Assembly: GCF_008245045.1 (NCBI RefSeq)
Contig: NZ_CP043428.1
Span: 806,001-870,000 of the forward strand
DNA from: Campylobacter volucris
GTDB lineage: Bacteria; Campylobacterota; Campylobacteria; Campylobacterales; Campylobacteraceae
Reading direction: 5' to 3'
DNA: 64,000 nt
A program made the translations under genes and the position numbers. The stretch's first letter is position 1, and each line of letters opens with the position of its first letter. Shown piece by piece: positions 15,031-26,100 of this stretch. Below the pieces are notes generated by a model. That model was not told the origin of the DNA and made no database searches. It worked only from the letters and a program-made list of their open reading frames with translations.

Positions 15031-18000
15031 TTGAATTACACATTGATAAAAAAAGATAAAATATTTTATTATGAGTTAAATTTAAAAAATAAAAACTTTT
15101 TTGATATTTTTTTAAAAATAATGGAAAATAGTATTTTTAAAGTAAAAAAAATTCAAGAAAATAATTTTATCGCAAGCGGAGGTAAATTTACTTGGATTTA
15201 TGAAAATGGTAAAAACATCATAATGACAGAATCTGTCTTTGAGATAATTGCAAATTTTATTCTAGATGATTTTTTTAATCTTTACTATCAAACTCAAACA
15301 AATAATGAAACAATAAATGAAACCAAAAATATAACCAAAGAAAACTATACACCTAATACGCAAGATTTTATAGATCAATTTAGTTATTTTAATATACCTC
15401 AAACTTTAGATGCAAAATCTCTAAAAATCAATGCACAAGATATGTTTGAATTTGCAAAACAAATGAATGCTATGAGAAATTATTATGAAGATGAATTTGA
15501 ACAAAGTGGCAAAATGGATTCAGAGCAAAAAGCTTTAAAAAATTATCAAGAAAAAATTATACAAAAAGCCTTAAGAGATGTCTTAGATATCACTCAAGAA
15601 GAATTTGAAAAACTCTCTTTAAGTGATACAAAAAAAGCACAAGATTTTATCGATGATGCTTTGGAGATTGAACTTTTAAAATATACTGATATATTTATCA
15701 ATCATAAATTAGATGATGATATTTTCACATGTATAATTAAACCTTTACTTGAAGAAGAAACAAAAAATCAAATAGGTTTTATACAATCTAAATCTTTTAA
15801 TAACATCAATTCTAAAGAATATTTTTTCAATTTAATAAAAGCTGGTGCAAAAGTGACATTCAAGCAAGCTCAAAAAAGTATGACAATACAAAATTTTTAT
15901 TATTCTTTGCAAGCACAGCTTTGCGAAATTTATAATCAAAATAATCAAAATTACAAATTAGAAGACGAAGAAATAAATAAATTTATAGAATCTTTACCTA
16001 ACTATATAATTTTTAACAAAATAAACATAGCTTTGCAAATATCTCAAGCAACACAAGGAAAAGAGCGTATTAATCAACTTGATGATATTGAATGTTTATA
16101 TAATGAGTGGCAAAAAGAAGAATGCATAGAACTTTTTATATTAGATTATACCTATAGTCCTCCAAAACTTTTAGCTTATGAAAGAATTGATGCAAACTTA
16201 AATGATGAAGAGATAAAAAATAAAGAACAAGAACTCATAAGAGCGAAAAAATTTAATTTTAATGCCATAAAAGCTTACAAAATTAAAAAAAGAAATGATT
16301 TTTCTAAACAGATTTTAGAAGAAGAGTTAGCTCCTTCACAAAAACACGAATATACTATAAATTTAAATTCTATTGAAGAAAAATACATAAAAGAAATTTT
16401 AAATTTAGATGAAAATATAAATATTACAAATTTTCACATAAATACTATCAATTCTTTGTTTGATAAAATTATCCAAAAACTTTGTGGTAATTTTTTAGCA
16501 TTAGATGATGTTTTAGAACAAAGCAAAATACACGATTTAATTCATAATGATTTTATCGAAATTTTAATGCAAAAAAGTGTTAGTAAAAAAACTTTGAAAA
16601 ATATAAATATTTGTGTTTTTGAACCTATTTTTAGCACCAAAGAATACGATTTTTATTATAATTTAGAAAATGAGCAAAAACAAAATTTTGCCTTAAAAAT
16701 AGATCAAAATCTTTTCAAAACTTTATTAAAATGTGGAGTAAGTATCACTCAAAAACACCTAAAAAAGCTACAAACCCTGAAAGAATTTTATACCTTAATG
16801 CATAAATTAAATCTTGAAAATTTTAATCAAAATTTAAATTATTACGAAAATCAAATATACTACACAAAAGACCATATAAAAATTCAATTAAAAAATTTAA
16901 ATAAAATCACAAATTTTCAAGAATTTTTAAACAAAAATACAAATTTTATAGCTTTAAATCAAATTTTAGATATTTTAAGTCAAATAAAAGATTTATCTTC
17001 ATATGAAAAAGAAGAATTTTTACAAAATTATGATTTTAAAGACTGGCAGTATGTCGATGGTGAAATTTTTGTATATGATAGACAATACATTAATGAAAAC
17101 TCCATAGGTTTTTTAAAAGCAAATAAAGAATTTCAAGAACCGAAAATACGCTTACTAGGTTTTACACAAATTAAACCAAACAATAATATAGAAAGCCAAG
17201 CAGAAGAAATATTTGATTATTTAATGTTAGGAGAATCTCTTTTTGATTTAGACAATATATTAAATTTCTTAAATATCATTAAACACAAAGAATATTGCGA
17301 TGCCTTAAAAGCTAATATAACCTATGGATTATCTTATAGACGAATAATAAATTTAAAAGAGTTGGCAAATTATCTAAAAACAGAAGAAATTAAAAATATT
17401 ATATTTATCCAAAATGACGATGAGTGCTTTAACTCCTTAAGCAAAGCTTTGAAAATATTAAATTTAAAAGCAAATTTTGATTTTAAATTAGATTTAGATA
17501 ATAATTTGCAAATTTTCATACTAGAAAATGAAGAGAATAAAAATTTAAAATCAGCTATTATGTTTGGAGACACCATAGAAGAAGAATATATTTTAGATTT
17601 TATAGAAAAAGAGCAGTTTAATCAAAACTCACTTCCTTTACTTTTTGATTTAAATTTTAGACAAAATGGCAATGGAGGAATGGCTTTAAATTCTATTTTT
17701 TATCAAGGTTGTTGCTATTTAGAAGACAACCATACTAAAGTTTATAAATACATAGGTAGTTTTGATTTTTTTCAATGTAATTGTTTTTTAAAATATTTTA
17801 AAAATGATTTAAAAAAGATCATTATAGCCTATATGGATAGAAGCAAAGAAGAGGATTTTAACATTGATGAAAATATAGAATTTAAATCCAATTTTGATAA
17901 AAAATTCTTTGACTATGTTTATTCTTGTAAAAATTCTTACAATAATCTTTTTATATGTGAAAAAAACAATATACTTTATATTATGTTTTGTACAGATATG

Positions 18001-18765
18001 TATCAATCAAATTTAGAAGATAATTTTACATGCATGAGCTCTTTTATAAATAAACATTTTCCACTAAGTGTAAAGGAAGTTAAATTTTACTCACAAAGTC
18101 CTTATGAAAAATTTGGACTAGAAACATTTTATATACAAGAACAAATACAACTAGAAAAATTACAAAACATTAAACAAACAAATGAAAATTTTATTTCATT
18201 GCAAAGCATCAAAATGGCTAAAGAATTTTATGATACATTAAAACCTTTTGATAGTTTAAATGCTCTAAAAATTTATAATGAATTTAAAAAAATTTGCCTA
18301 ACACCAGTGAAATTTTTAGAAAATACGGATAAAGATTATGTAGATTTTTTTATAAATATTGATATTTCACACAATAAACCATTTATAGATGAATATTATA
18401 TTTGTTTCAAATTTGAGAAAGATTTTTACACTTTTTTTAAAGATGAAAATCTAAGCAGATGGGTTTTAATGATAACTTTTAGTTTATCATATGATGAGTA
18501 TCTTGAGCAAAATAAATCTTACTCAAGCAATGATAACAATGGAGAATTTATTAAATATGCAAATTTAAAAGAAGTAGATGATGTGGAAGATCTAGAAATC
18601 AATTATAAAGAGCAACAAATAAGATGTGAAAAAATCTTTGACTTTATAGAAACAAATCCACTCTTTAAGAAATTTTTCAATGAAAACAATCCTAGGAATT
18701 TTAAATTACGATTTGCTACTTATGCTGAACAAATTGATGAAATAGTTTGGATTAATAACACTTAG
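15031..18765 (+). CDS. Unknown 1244-residue protein with internal duplication
   Basis: I do not recognise this family. The start is TTG (MNYTLIKKDKIFYYEL) with AAAGG six bases upstream. It has no signal peptide, no membrane segment and no P-loop or nuclease motif that I can see; it is rich in Lys, Asn, Glu, Phe and Tyr. Two stretches resemble each other: LIKAGAKVTFKQAQKSM with the following YYSLQ...NYIIFNKINIAL (about residues 270-345), and LLKCGVSITQKHLKKLQ with FYTLM...NFIALNQILDIL (about 565-655). The 'GA.VT' core is ankyrin-like. It is followed on the same strand by the acidic and ankyrin proteins, so a joint function is likely. Confidence 0.85.
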   Translation: MNYTLIKKDKIFYYELNLKNKNFFDIFLKIMENSIFKVKKIQENNFIASGGKFTWIYENGKNIIMTESVFEIIANFILDDFFNLYYQTQTNNETINETKNITKENYTPNTQDFIDQFSYFNIPQTLDAKSLKINAQDMFEFAKQMNAMRNYYEDEFEQSGKMDSEQKALKNYQEKIIQKALRDVLDITQEEFEKLSLSDTKKAQDFIDDALEIELLKYTDIFINHKLDDDIFTCIIKPLLEEETKNQIGFIQSKSFNNINSKEYFFNLIKAGAKVTFKQAQKSMTIQNFYYSLQAQLCEIYNQNNQNYKLEDEEINKFIESLPNYIIFNKINIALQISQATQGKERINQLDDIECLYNEWQKEECIELFILDYTYSPPKLLAYERIDANLNDEEIKNKEQELIRAKKFNFNAIKAYKIKKRNDFSKQILEEELAPSQKHEYTINLNSIEEKYIKEILNLDENINITNFHINTINSLFDKIIQKLCGNFLALDDVLEQSKIHDLIHNDFIEILMQKSVSKKTLKNINICVFEPIFSTKEYDFYYNLENEQKQNFALKIDQNLFKTLLKCGVSITQKHLKKLQTLKEFYTLMHKLNLENFNQNLNYYENQIYYTKDHIKIQLKNLNKITNFQEFLNKNTNFIALNQILDILSQIKDLSSYEKEEFLQNYDFKDWQYVDGEIFVYDRQYINENSIGFLKANKEFQEPKIRLLGFTQIKPNNNIESQAEEIFDYLMLGESLFDLDNILNFLNIIKHKEYCDALKANITYGLSYRRIINLKELANYLKTEEIKNIIFIQNDDECFNSLSKALKILNLKANFDFKLDLDNNLQIFILENEENKNLKSAIMFGDTIEEEYILDFIEKEQFNQNSLPLLFDLNFRQNGNGGMALNSIFYQGCCYLEDNHTKVYKYIGSFDFFQCNCFLKYFKNDLKKIIIAYMDRSKEEDFNIDENIEFKSNFDKKFFDYVYSCKNSYNNLFICEKNNILYIMFCTDMYQSNLEDNFTCMSSFINKHFPLSVKEVKFYSQSPYEKFGLETFYIQEQIQLEKLQNIKQTNENFISLQSIKMAKEFYDTLKPFDSLNALKIYNEFKKICLTPVKFLENTDKDYVDFFINIDISHNKPFIDEYYICFKFEKDFYTFFKDENLSRWVLMITFSLSYDEYLEQNKSYSSNDNNGEFIKYANLKEVDDVEDLEINYKEQQIRCEKIFDFIETNPLFKKFFNENNPRNFKLRFATYAEQIDEIVWINNT

Positions 18766-18786
18766 ATTAAATAAAGAAAGGGAAAA

Positions 18787-18843
18787 ATGAAAACACTAAA
18801 AAAATTAAAAATCAACAACACAAGGAAAAACAATGGATTTTAA
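18787..18843 (+). CDS. Possible 18-codon leader frame
   Basis: ATG at 18787 has GGG five bases upstream and encodes MKTLKKLKINNTRKNNGF, ending at a TAA that overlaps the next gene's start (18833) by 11 bp. Its first codons resemble the start of the ankyrin gene at 19155 (MKTLEE). It may couple translation to the next gene or be a remnant of a lost paralog. Confidence 0.3.
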   Translation: MKTLKKLKINNTRKNNGF

Positions 18844-19126
18844 TACCGATATTTTAGAAAGCTTAGATGATTTCAAAGCATTTTTAGACACAAAACCTAA
18901 TAAAGAACTCCTAGAAGCAGTAAAAAATCATATAGATGATTTTATGGAAGGTGCATATAATAATTTAGATCCAGAAAACTACGAAGTTGCTTTTGAAGAA
19001 GATACTGGTATACCTTATGATGAAGCAGATGAGGATGAATTTAAGGATTGGTTTATTAAAAATGTGCTTTGTCATGATGATTTAAGTGAGATTTATAAAA
19101 TACTAAAATCACTTTTTAAAGATTAA
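18833..19126 (+). CDS. Very acidic 97-residue protein
   Basis: This is a small soluble protein starting MDFNTDILESLDDF, with AAGG upstream of its ATG. It has 28 Asp/Glu against 9 Lys and no Arg, giving a net charge near -19. The middle reads DTGIPYDEADEDEFKDWF. There are no membrane segments and one cysteine. No family is recognised. It lies between the 1244-residue protein and the ankyrin genes, with 67 and 28 bp gaps. Small acidic proteins in such places are often immunity proteins or DNA mimics, but nothing in the sequence proves either. Confidence 0.7.
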   Translation: MDFNTDILESLDDFKAFLDTKPNKELLEAVKNHIDDFMEGAYNNLDPENYEVAFEEDTGIPYDEADEDEFKDWFIKNVLCHDDLSEIYKILKSLFKD

Positions 19127-19154
19127 AACTCATTTTACAAAAAAAGGAAAAACA

Positions 19155-20033
19155 ATGAAAACATTAGAAGAAATATTATCTTTGGAAGAAGATGTAGATA
19201 AATATGTAAAAAACTTATGTTTAGAATTTTATGATCTTGTAGAGGCTAACAAACTTGAAGAAGTTAAAGAATTTTTAAAAGATTATCCTGTGCCTGAAAT
19301 ATTTTTTGAAAAATGCTATACACCTTATTGGGATAGTGAAAACAAAAGAGCTATTATCGATCCTGTTATCGCTTTAGCTTGTGCAGGAATTGCTTATGAT
19401 AAAAGTAAAAGTTTTGAAATGATGGAGTATTTTGAAAATTTAGGACTTAAAGCCAATGAAGTGTGCTTTGGATACAATGCACTTAGTAGGTATATTGATA
19501 GAGATGGAAAAAATAAAGAAGTAATAGAGTATTTTTTTAAAAAAGGATGCACATTTGAAACTTATAATGAAGAAAGCGGCGATACTCCTTTACATGAATG
19601 GATATTATGCGGCGAAGAAGTGAAGTATTTAGAAGAAGCTTTAAAACTAGGAGCAAATCCTAATATGAGAAGTATTAAAACAGAAAATGAATTTAGTTTT
19701 AGCGATGCAGGAGAAACCCTTTTGCATAGAGCTGCAGAATCTGATGAGAAACCTATAGGAGCTTGTGTGGAAGTGCTAATCAAATATGGAGCTGATGTAA
19801 ATGCGGCTAATTGTTGTATAAGTGATATTGAAGATGGAAAAATTGAATATTATGATCCTGCTACTCCATTGGATAGAGCTAATACTTGCGATATAAATAA
19901 AAACATAAAAATCTTAAAAAAAGCAGGAGCTAAGACTTGGGAGGAATTGGTTGAAGAATACAATATCGATACAAGCTTAGAAGAACCAGAACAAATTAAA
20001 ATGTATGAAGAAAGAAGAAAAAATAAAAATTAA
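19155..20033 (+). CDS. Ankyrin-repeat protein (292 residues)
   Basis: The N-terminal half (MKTLEEILSLEED...VEANKLEEVKEFLKDYPVPE) is a helical region shared with the next gene. Ankyrin repeats follow at about residues 135-260: SGDTPLHEWILCGEE with LKLGANPNMR, then GETLLHRAAES with LIKYGADVNAA, then TPLDRAN and LKKAGAKTWEEL. It has no signal peptide, so it is probably cytoplasmic and binds a protein partner. AAGGAAAAACA precedes the ATG. It appears to be a shorter paralog of the gene that follows, which suggests tandem duplication. Function is not known. Confidence 0.85.
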   Translation: MKTLEEILSLEEDVDKYVKNLCLEFYDLVEANKLEEVKEFLKDYPVPEIFFEKCYTPYWDSENKRAIIDPVIALACAGIAYDKSKSFEMMEYFENLGLKANEVCFGYNALSRYIDRDGKNKEVIEYFFKKGCTFETYNEESGDTPLHEWILCGEEVKYLEEALKLGANPNMRSIKTENEFSFSDAGETLLHRAAESDEKPIGACVEVLIKYGADVNAANCCISDIEDGKIEYYDPATPLDRANTCDINKNIKILKKAGAKTWEELVEEYNIDTSLEEPEQIKMYEERRKNKN

Positions 20034-20043
20034 AGGAAAAACA

Positions 20044-22944
20044 ATGAAAAAACTAGAAGATATCAAAGCTATGAGCTATCAAGAAAAAGATGAATTAGAA
20101 GATTTAGTTCTTGAAATTATAGATAATAATGATTTAGTTAAGCTAAAAGATATTTTAAAGGATTATCCTGTAAAAATATCTTGTTATGAGCTTAATATTA
20201 AAGATGAGGATGGAGACTTTCCTTTATTTGATCCTTTTAATCTAATAATAAGAGCTGCACATGCTTGTGAAGATAATAATAATGATTTTTCTATTTTAGA
20301 TTATTTATTTGATGAGTATGGATTAAGTTTAAAAGATCCTAAATATAACTTTGCTTTTCATGATATGAAATATATCAAAGAAGCTAATGAAAAATACATC
20401 TTAATGAAAGAAGTAGAAGATGATCCTTGTATTTATCAAAACGCTCTAATCTATGATTATATACTCAATGCTGATAATCCAAATTCTCAAATCATACAGT
20501 ATCTAGTAAATCGTGGAGCTAAATTTGAAGTGCATGATAAGGGATATTCCGGTAGGACTCCTATGCATTTTTGGGCTAGACAAAATAATTATGAATTATT
20601 AGAACTAGCTATAAAAGGAGGAGCTAATGTAGATATGCAAACTTTTAGCAAATTAAGAAAATGTAACAATGAAACTCTTTTATTTGAAGCTGTAGAAGAA
20701 GCAGAAACTTATAAGGTTACAAAGCTTTTAATCAAACTTGGAGCTAATGTGAATTTTGCTACCCCAGATACTCCTTTAGATATTGCAAAAGGATCTAGAA
20801 ATAAAAAGCTTTTAAAAGATGCAGGAGCAATGACTTCAGAGCAAATTATAAAAAATTTTAATTTACCAGCATATGATTCTTCTCATTGCGAAATTGATGG
20901 AAAAACTGACTTTGATTTATTAGGTAAATATCATGATGAATACTCCAAGCTTTTAAACGATGCCATAAAAAAATCCAAGGAGAATGGAGAAAAAAAAGAT
21001 GTAAATAAAGTTTCAACACAAGAAACTACAATAATTTTAGGAAAAACTCCTAAAGAGCTTATAGATGCTGTGCAAAATTTTAAAGTTTTAAAAGCTTTAA
21101 ATTTATTACAAAATGGCGCTATTAAAAGCATCGACAAAGACATTTTAAAAATATGTGATGATGCTATAAATGAGTTAATCGATAAAGTTGTAGTAGATTC
21201 TAACAAAGGTAAAAATATAGGAGATGGTATTTATATAGAATTTAGTGAATTTATTTGCATTGATTATAATAATGATGGTTATAAAGATTATAGCAAGAGC
21301 GTAAGGAAAGAACTTAAAAAAAGCAGTCTTTACGAACTAAGAAAGATTTTAGAAGATATTATAAAAGGTAAAAGCATAGAAAGCACTTTGCGCGATTGTG
21401 CTTTTTATGATAAAAAAGGTAAATTTAAACCAAAACATCCAAATCTTTGCTATATTCCATTTAATCTTTTTGAATTAAAAATATTAGTAGAGATGGAATT
21501 TATATCTTTAGGGCAAATTGATTTAAGTTACATAAAAGACCTAAATCAACTTTTTGCTAGTTATTCTATGGAAATCATTCATTTGCATACAAATAGGAAA
21601 GATTTTAGCGGGATAGAGTCTTGGGATGTGAGCCAAATCAAATACATGAATGGACTTTTTAAAGGATTAAAAGATTTTAATGCAAACTTAAGCAAGTGGA
21701 AAGTTACAAATGTAAAAGATTTTGAAGAGATGTTTTGTGATTGTGAGTCTTTTAAAAGTGATTTATCTAAATGGAAACCAAAAAAAGCTGAAAACATCAA
21801 TTCTATGTTTCATGGAGCAAAATCTTTTGACTGCGATTTAAGCGAATGGAATCTACCAAGCGAATTAGTAGAACAATCAAACAATATATTTAGCGACTGC
21901 TCTTTACAAAATAATCCACCTTCATGGTATAAAGCAGTATTTGATATGGATAATCCAAGCTATGAATTATTATGTAAGCTTGTTAAGGCGCGTGATTATA
22001 AGCAGGCTAAGATTATTTTAGAAAAAATAATTCCTTTGCAAAATGAACAATACAGACATATCACTCAGCTTTGTTTTTATGTACCAAAAGGAACGACAAG
22101 CAATGCAATGCCAGATGAGGATTTTTTTAGTACTCTTGTAAAAAATGCAAAATCTCAAGGCTTTCATATTCCTATTAGTGATGAAGTGATGCATACTTGT
22201 TTGCGTTTTGATAAACTAGAATATGCTAAATTTCTTAGAACATTAGGCTATAAAGTAGTAATTACTAAAGAAAACAAATTTGGTTTATCTGTTGCATTAA
22301 AACATAAGTTGAGCACAGAAAACAAAAATATTTTAGAATTTATCTTGGATAATCTTGATAGTAAAATCGATACTACATTTTTTGAAAATATTAGACTTAA
22401 TCAAACGCCTAATATAAGATTTTGCGATGCAGATGATGAAACACTTGATTTTTTCTTTCAAGAATTAATAAAGCGTTATCCTAAAGAGATGCTTGATGAA
22501 AAACTACTAGTTATGTTTGTGCATAGCGATCTTATTTATTTACTTTTTAAACATGGATTAAAAATAGATTTAAAAAATATACCATATGATCTAAATATAG
22601 TAGGAAGGTATTACTTAGCGCCGATTCAGAAAATGCTCGCTTATGAAGTAAAGGGAAGAGTATCAAGATTTTTACAGCTTTTAAGACATAATTTATTGCG
22701 TGCAGATTCTATTATAGAATATCATACTGGAGTAAAAGCCCCTGCGTTGCTTATTTTTTTAGATAATTTTAAGGATAGATTAGACCTTGATGGTAAAGAA
22801 TACCCAATAAAAGACATTTTAATAGAATTTGCAAGTCATAATGTAGATATACAAAAGCTTGGAACTTTTTATGATAAAGATTTTTATGAAATTTTAAAAT
22901 CAAGCGAATATAAACAAGAAATATTGAAAATTTTTAAAAAATAA
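20044..22944 (+). CDS. Ankyrin plus BspA/DUF285-repeat protein (966 residues)
   Basis: I use the ATG at 20044 (MKKLEDIKAMSYQ) with AAAGG seven bases upstream; an ATG at 20005 lies inside the previous gene. Residues 1-280 parallel the preceding protein: LKDILKDYPVK, then ankyrin repeats GRTPMHFWARQNN/LAIKGGANVDMQ, ETLLFEAVEEA/LIKLGANVNFA and TPLDIAKGS. Residues about 515-620 are BspA-type DUF285 repeats (SWDVSQIKYMNGLFKG, KWKVTNVKDFEEMFCDC, NINSMFHGAKSFDCDLSEWN). The last 340 residues look like more degenerate ankyrin-type helices. There is no signal peptide, though DUF285 repeats are usually found on surface proteins. Function is unknown. Confidence 0.87.
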   Translation: MKKLEDIKAMSYQEKDELEDLVLEIIDNNDLVKLKDILKDYPVKISCYELNIKDEDGDFPLFDPFNLIIRAAHACEDNNNDFSILDYLFDEYGLSLKDPKYNFAFHDMKYIKEANEKYILMKEVEDDPCIYQNALIYDYILNADNPNSQIIQYLVNRGAKFEVHDKGYSGRTPMHFWARQNNYELLELAIKGGANVDMQTFSKLRKCNNETLLFEAVEEAETYKVTKLLIKLGANVNFATPDTPLDIAKGSRNKKLLKDAGAMTSEQIIKNFNLPAYDSSHCEIDGKTDFDLLGKYHDEYSKLLNDAIKKSKENGEKKDVNKVSTQETTIILGKTPKELIDAVQNFKVLKALNLLQNGAIKSIDKDILKICDDAINELIDKVVVDSNKGKNIGDGIYIEFSEFICIDYNNDGYKDYSKSVRKELKKSSLYELRKILEDIIKGKSIESTLRDCAFYDKKGKFKPKHPNLCYIPFNLFELKILVEMEFISLGQIDLSYIKDLNQLFASYSMEIIHLHTNRKDFSGIESWDVSQIKYMNGLFKGLKDFNANLSKWKVTNVKDFEEMFCDCESFKSDLSKWKPKKAENINSMFHGAKSFDCDLSEWNLPSELVEQSNNIFSDCSLQNNPPSWYKAVFDMDNPSYELLCKLVKARDYKQAKIILEKIIPLQNEQYRHITQLCFYVPKGTTSNAMPDEDFFSTLVKNAKSQGFHIPISDEVMHTCLRFDKLEYAKFLRTLGYKVVITKENKFGLSVALKHKLSTENKNILEFILDNLDSKIDTTFFENIRLNQTPNIRFCDADDETLDFFFQELIKRYPKEMLDEKLLVMFVHSDLIYLLFKHGLKIDLKNIPYDLNIVGRYYLAPIQKMLAYEVKGRVSRFLQLLRHNLLRADSIIEYHTGVKAPALLIFLDNFKDRLDLDGKEYPIKDILIEFASHNVDIQKLGTFYDKDFYEILKSSEYKQEILKIFKK

Positions 22945-23163
22945 ATATATAAATATTTAATAAACAAAAATGGTTTTTTATATATTTTAGTTATCTTAAA
23001 ATTCTGCCTTAATAAATAAAATAATTAAATTTTAACTAAAAAATATATAAAAACCTTTTTTGAGACATTTTATAAGATAACTTCGTGATTTTTTAAAATG
23101 GCATTGAATTTTATCAACTTAAATTTGCATAAAATCTCATATAAAATATTTTTATTTAAATAC
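22945..23163. other. Convergent spacer with imperfect inverted repeat
   Basis: GGTTTTTTATATATTTTAG (22972-22990) is nearly the reverse complement of 23036-23055, and GTTATCTTA (22990-22998) matches TAAGATAAC at 23074-23082. It lies between the unknown cluster and dnaE, which converge here, so it may end transcription from both sides. No gene is seen. Confidence 0.4.
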
Positions 23164-26100
23164 TTAAGTTTTGCATTTTTGAGAAATTTCTTCAAAAGCC
23201 TCTTTAGAAATCACAAAACCTGTATGATAAAGCAAACAACTACCCACATCTAATACTTTCAAAACTAATTTTTTATTATTAGTATCTTTTGGATTGTGTT
23301 TAGAATTTGCTAAAGAATAAATCTCATAAACCATATCTTTACTAAGCTTATTTATATCAAGCTCTATAATATTTTCTTCAAATTTAGCAGGTTCTTGAGT
23401 GTATTCTTCTTTTGCTTCTTTTTTTTGAAAATTTTTCTTTTTATTGAAAGATTTAATCTCATTTTCCTTGGCTTCTTCTAAAGTATAAATTTCATTTAAA
23501 CTAAAGCTTAGATCATTGTCATTGTTTTTATATCGAAGTAAAAATGCAAATGCTTGTTCTTTTTTTTCTTTGAAAATATTTTCTACTTTTTCTACCTGAG
23601 CTTCAAAAATAATCATTTCAAAAGAAGAATAAAGATCTAAAATTTCTGCTTTAGCATATCTTTTTCCACTTTTGCTCATCATAGATTTAAAATCTTCAAT
23701 TTTACCAATGGTTAAAATTTCACCCTCACCTTTTAATTCTTCAAAATCTATACTTTTGTAATACTCTATACCTTCCATTTGAGAAGAAAATTTATCCAAA
23801 GGATGGCCTGATACATAAATTCCAAGCATTTCTTTTTCATATCCAAGTTTTTCCATCAAATCAAATTCGTTTTTATTTTCTCGAATTTCTACCTTAATAT
23901 CTCCTGCAATCTCATCTTCTCCAAAAAGCGAAGCAGTAGAATTTCGCTTAACTTCGGCAATTTTTTTACTTGTTTCAGAAATAAGTTCAAGATTATCAAT
24001 TAAACATTTTCTTGTATAGCCAAATTCATCAAAAGCGCCTGATTTTGCTAAATTTTCTATGGTTTTTTTATTAATTTTGCTTGGATCAATTAAGCTTATA
24101 AAATCATTAAAATCACTAAAACCACTCTCTTTACGGATAGCCATGATATTTTCTATAGCAGGAATTCCCACACTTTTTATAGCTCCAAGTCCATAAATAA
24201 TCGCTTCAGAGCCATCTTCAAGCTTAATAGCACTAAATTCTCTTTGAGCTTTGTTGATATTTGGAGGCAAAAGCTTGATATTCATTCTTTTCATTTCTTC
24301 GATATATTTTGCTATTTTATCTACATTGCTTTCTTCGCTAGTTAAAAGTGCAGCCATAAATTCACTCGGATAATAAGTCTTTAAAAAAGCTGTTTGAAAA
24401 GTAATGAGTGCATATGCTGCAGAGTGAGATTTGTTAAAACCATACTCAGCAAATTTCAAAATAAGCTCAAACAAATCATCAGCTTTTTTCTCATCATATC
24501 CTTGTTTTTTAGCTCCTTCTAGGTATTCAGCTTTAAGATTATCTAAAATTTCTCTTTTTTTCTTACCCATAGCACGACGCACATTATCAGCTCCTCCTAA
24601 AGAAAAACCGCCTATTTTTTGCACAATCTGCATAACTTGCTCTTGATAAACTATAACTCCATAAGTATTTTCAAGTATAGGTTTTAAATCATCAAATGCA
24701 TATGTTGCAGCTTTTCTACCATGCTTAATCTCGATAAAATCATCCACCATTCCACTATCAAGCGGGCCTGGTCTATACAAAGCTAAAACCGCAATTAAGT
24801 CTTCAAATCTTTCAGGTTTTAATCTAGCATTTAAGCTTTGCATACCTCCTGATTCTATTTGAAAAATTCCTAAAGTATTTCCACTTTGTATGGTTTTATA
24901 AACCTTAGGATCATTTACATCTATTTTTTCCCAAATGACATCTTTGTTGTATCTTTTTTTGATAAGCTTGATCGCATTATCAATCACCGTTAAAGTTTTA
25001 AGTCCTAAAAAGTCAAATTTGATTAAATCTACATCTTCTAAATACTCTTTAGAATACTGCGTAACCAAATGTCTTTCATCGTTTTTGCTTTGTCTAAAGA
25101 GTGGAGCTTTATTCCACAAAGCTTCATTAGATATCACAACTCCTGCTGCGTGCATACCCGCATTTCTATTTAACCCTTCTAGTGCCTTAGCAAAATCCCA
25201 AACTTGATGTCCTTTTGGATGAGAATTTATAAATTCAGCTATTTTTGGCTCTTGCTCATAAGCTTTTTCTAATGTGATCTTTAGCTCTTCAGGGACTAAT
25301 TTTGCTAAAGCATCAGCATCAGGTATGCTCATATCACAAACCCTAGCTACATCTCTAATCACCCCTTTTGCTAAAAGCTTACCAAAGGTAATCACTTGTG
25401 CTACTTTTTCAGCTCCGTATTTATCGATAACATAATCAATCACTTCCCCTCTTCTATCTTGACAAAAATCCACATCAATATCAGGCATAGATACACGCTC
25501 AGGATTTAAAAATCTCTCAAAAAGAAGATTATAAGGTATAGGATCTAAATCTGTAATTTTTAAACAATATGATACCAAGCTTCCTGCTGCACTTCCACGA
25601 CCTGGCCCCACTGGTATATCTTTTTCCTTGGCTGCTGCGATAAAATCATGAACTATTAGCATATAGCCTGAAAATTTCATATTTTTGATAATGTTAATTT
25701 CTAAATCAAGCCTAGCTTTGTATTCTTCATGCTTACTCTCATCAATAAATCGAAGTCTTTCTTCCAAACCTTTTTTGCAAAGATACTCAAAAACTATATC
25801 ATCATTATCAAAGCTAAATTCTCTATCTTCAACTAAATTGAGATTATATTTACTAGCATATTCTTTTGTAAATTTAAAATTTGGAGGAGTTGGATCTCCT
25901 AGTTTTAATTCTAAATTGCATTTATTTGCAATTTCTTGAGTATTTTCAATGGCTTCAGGGATATCTGCAAAAAGCTCGCTCATTTGCTCTGGCGTTTTTA
26001 CATAAAATTCATGCACTTCATGTCTTAAACGCCCTGGATCATCAAGCTTAACACCCATAGCTATACACATAAACACTTCATGCGCAGCTGCTCTTTCTTT

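Noticed and set aside
18820-20046. Recurring AGGAAAAACAATG before three genes of the unknown cluster as a cluster-specific repeat
   Set aside because: The same ribosome site and spacer occur before peb4, so it is common usage in this genome.
19142-22944. Ankyrin/DUF285 genes as secreted surface adhesins
   Set aside because: Neither has a signal peptide or membrane anchor, so export is not supported by the sequence.
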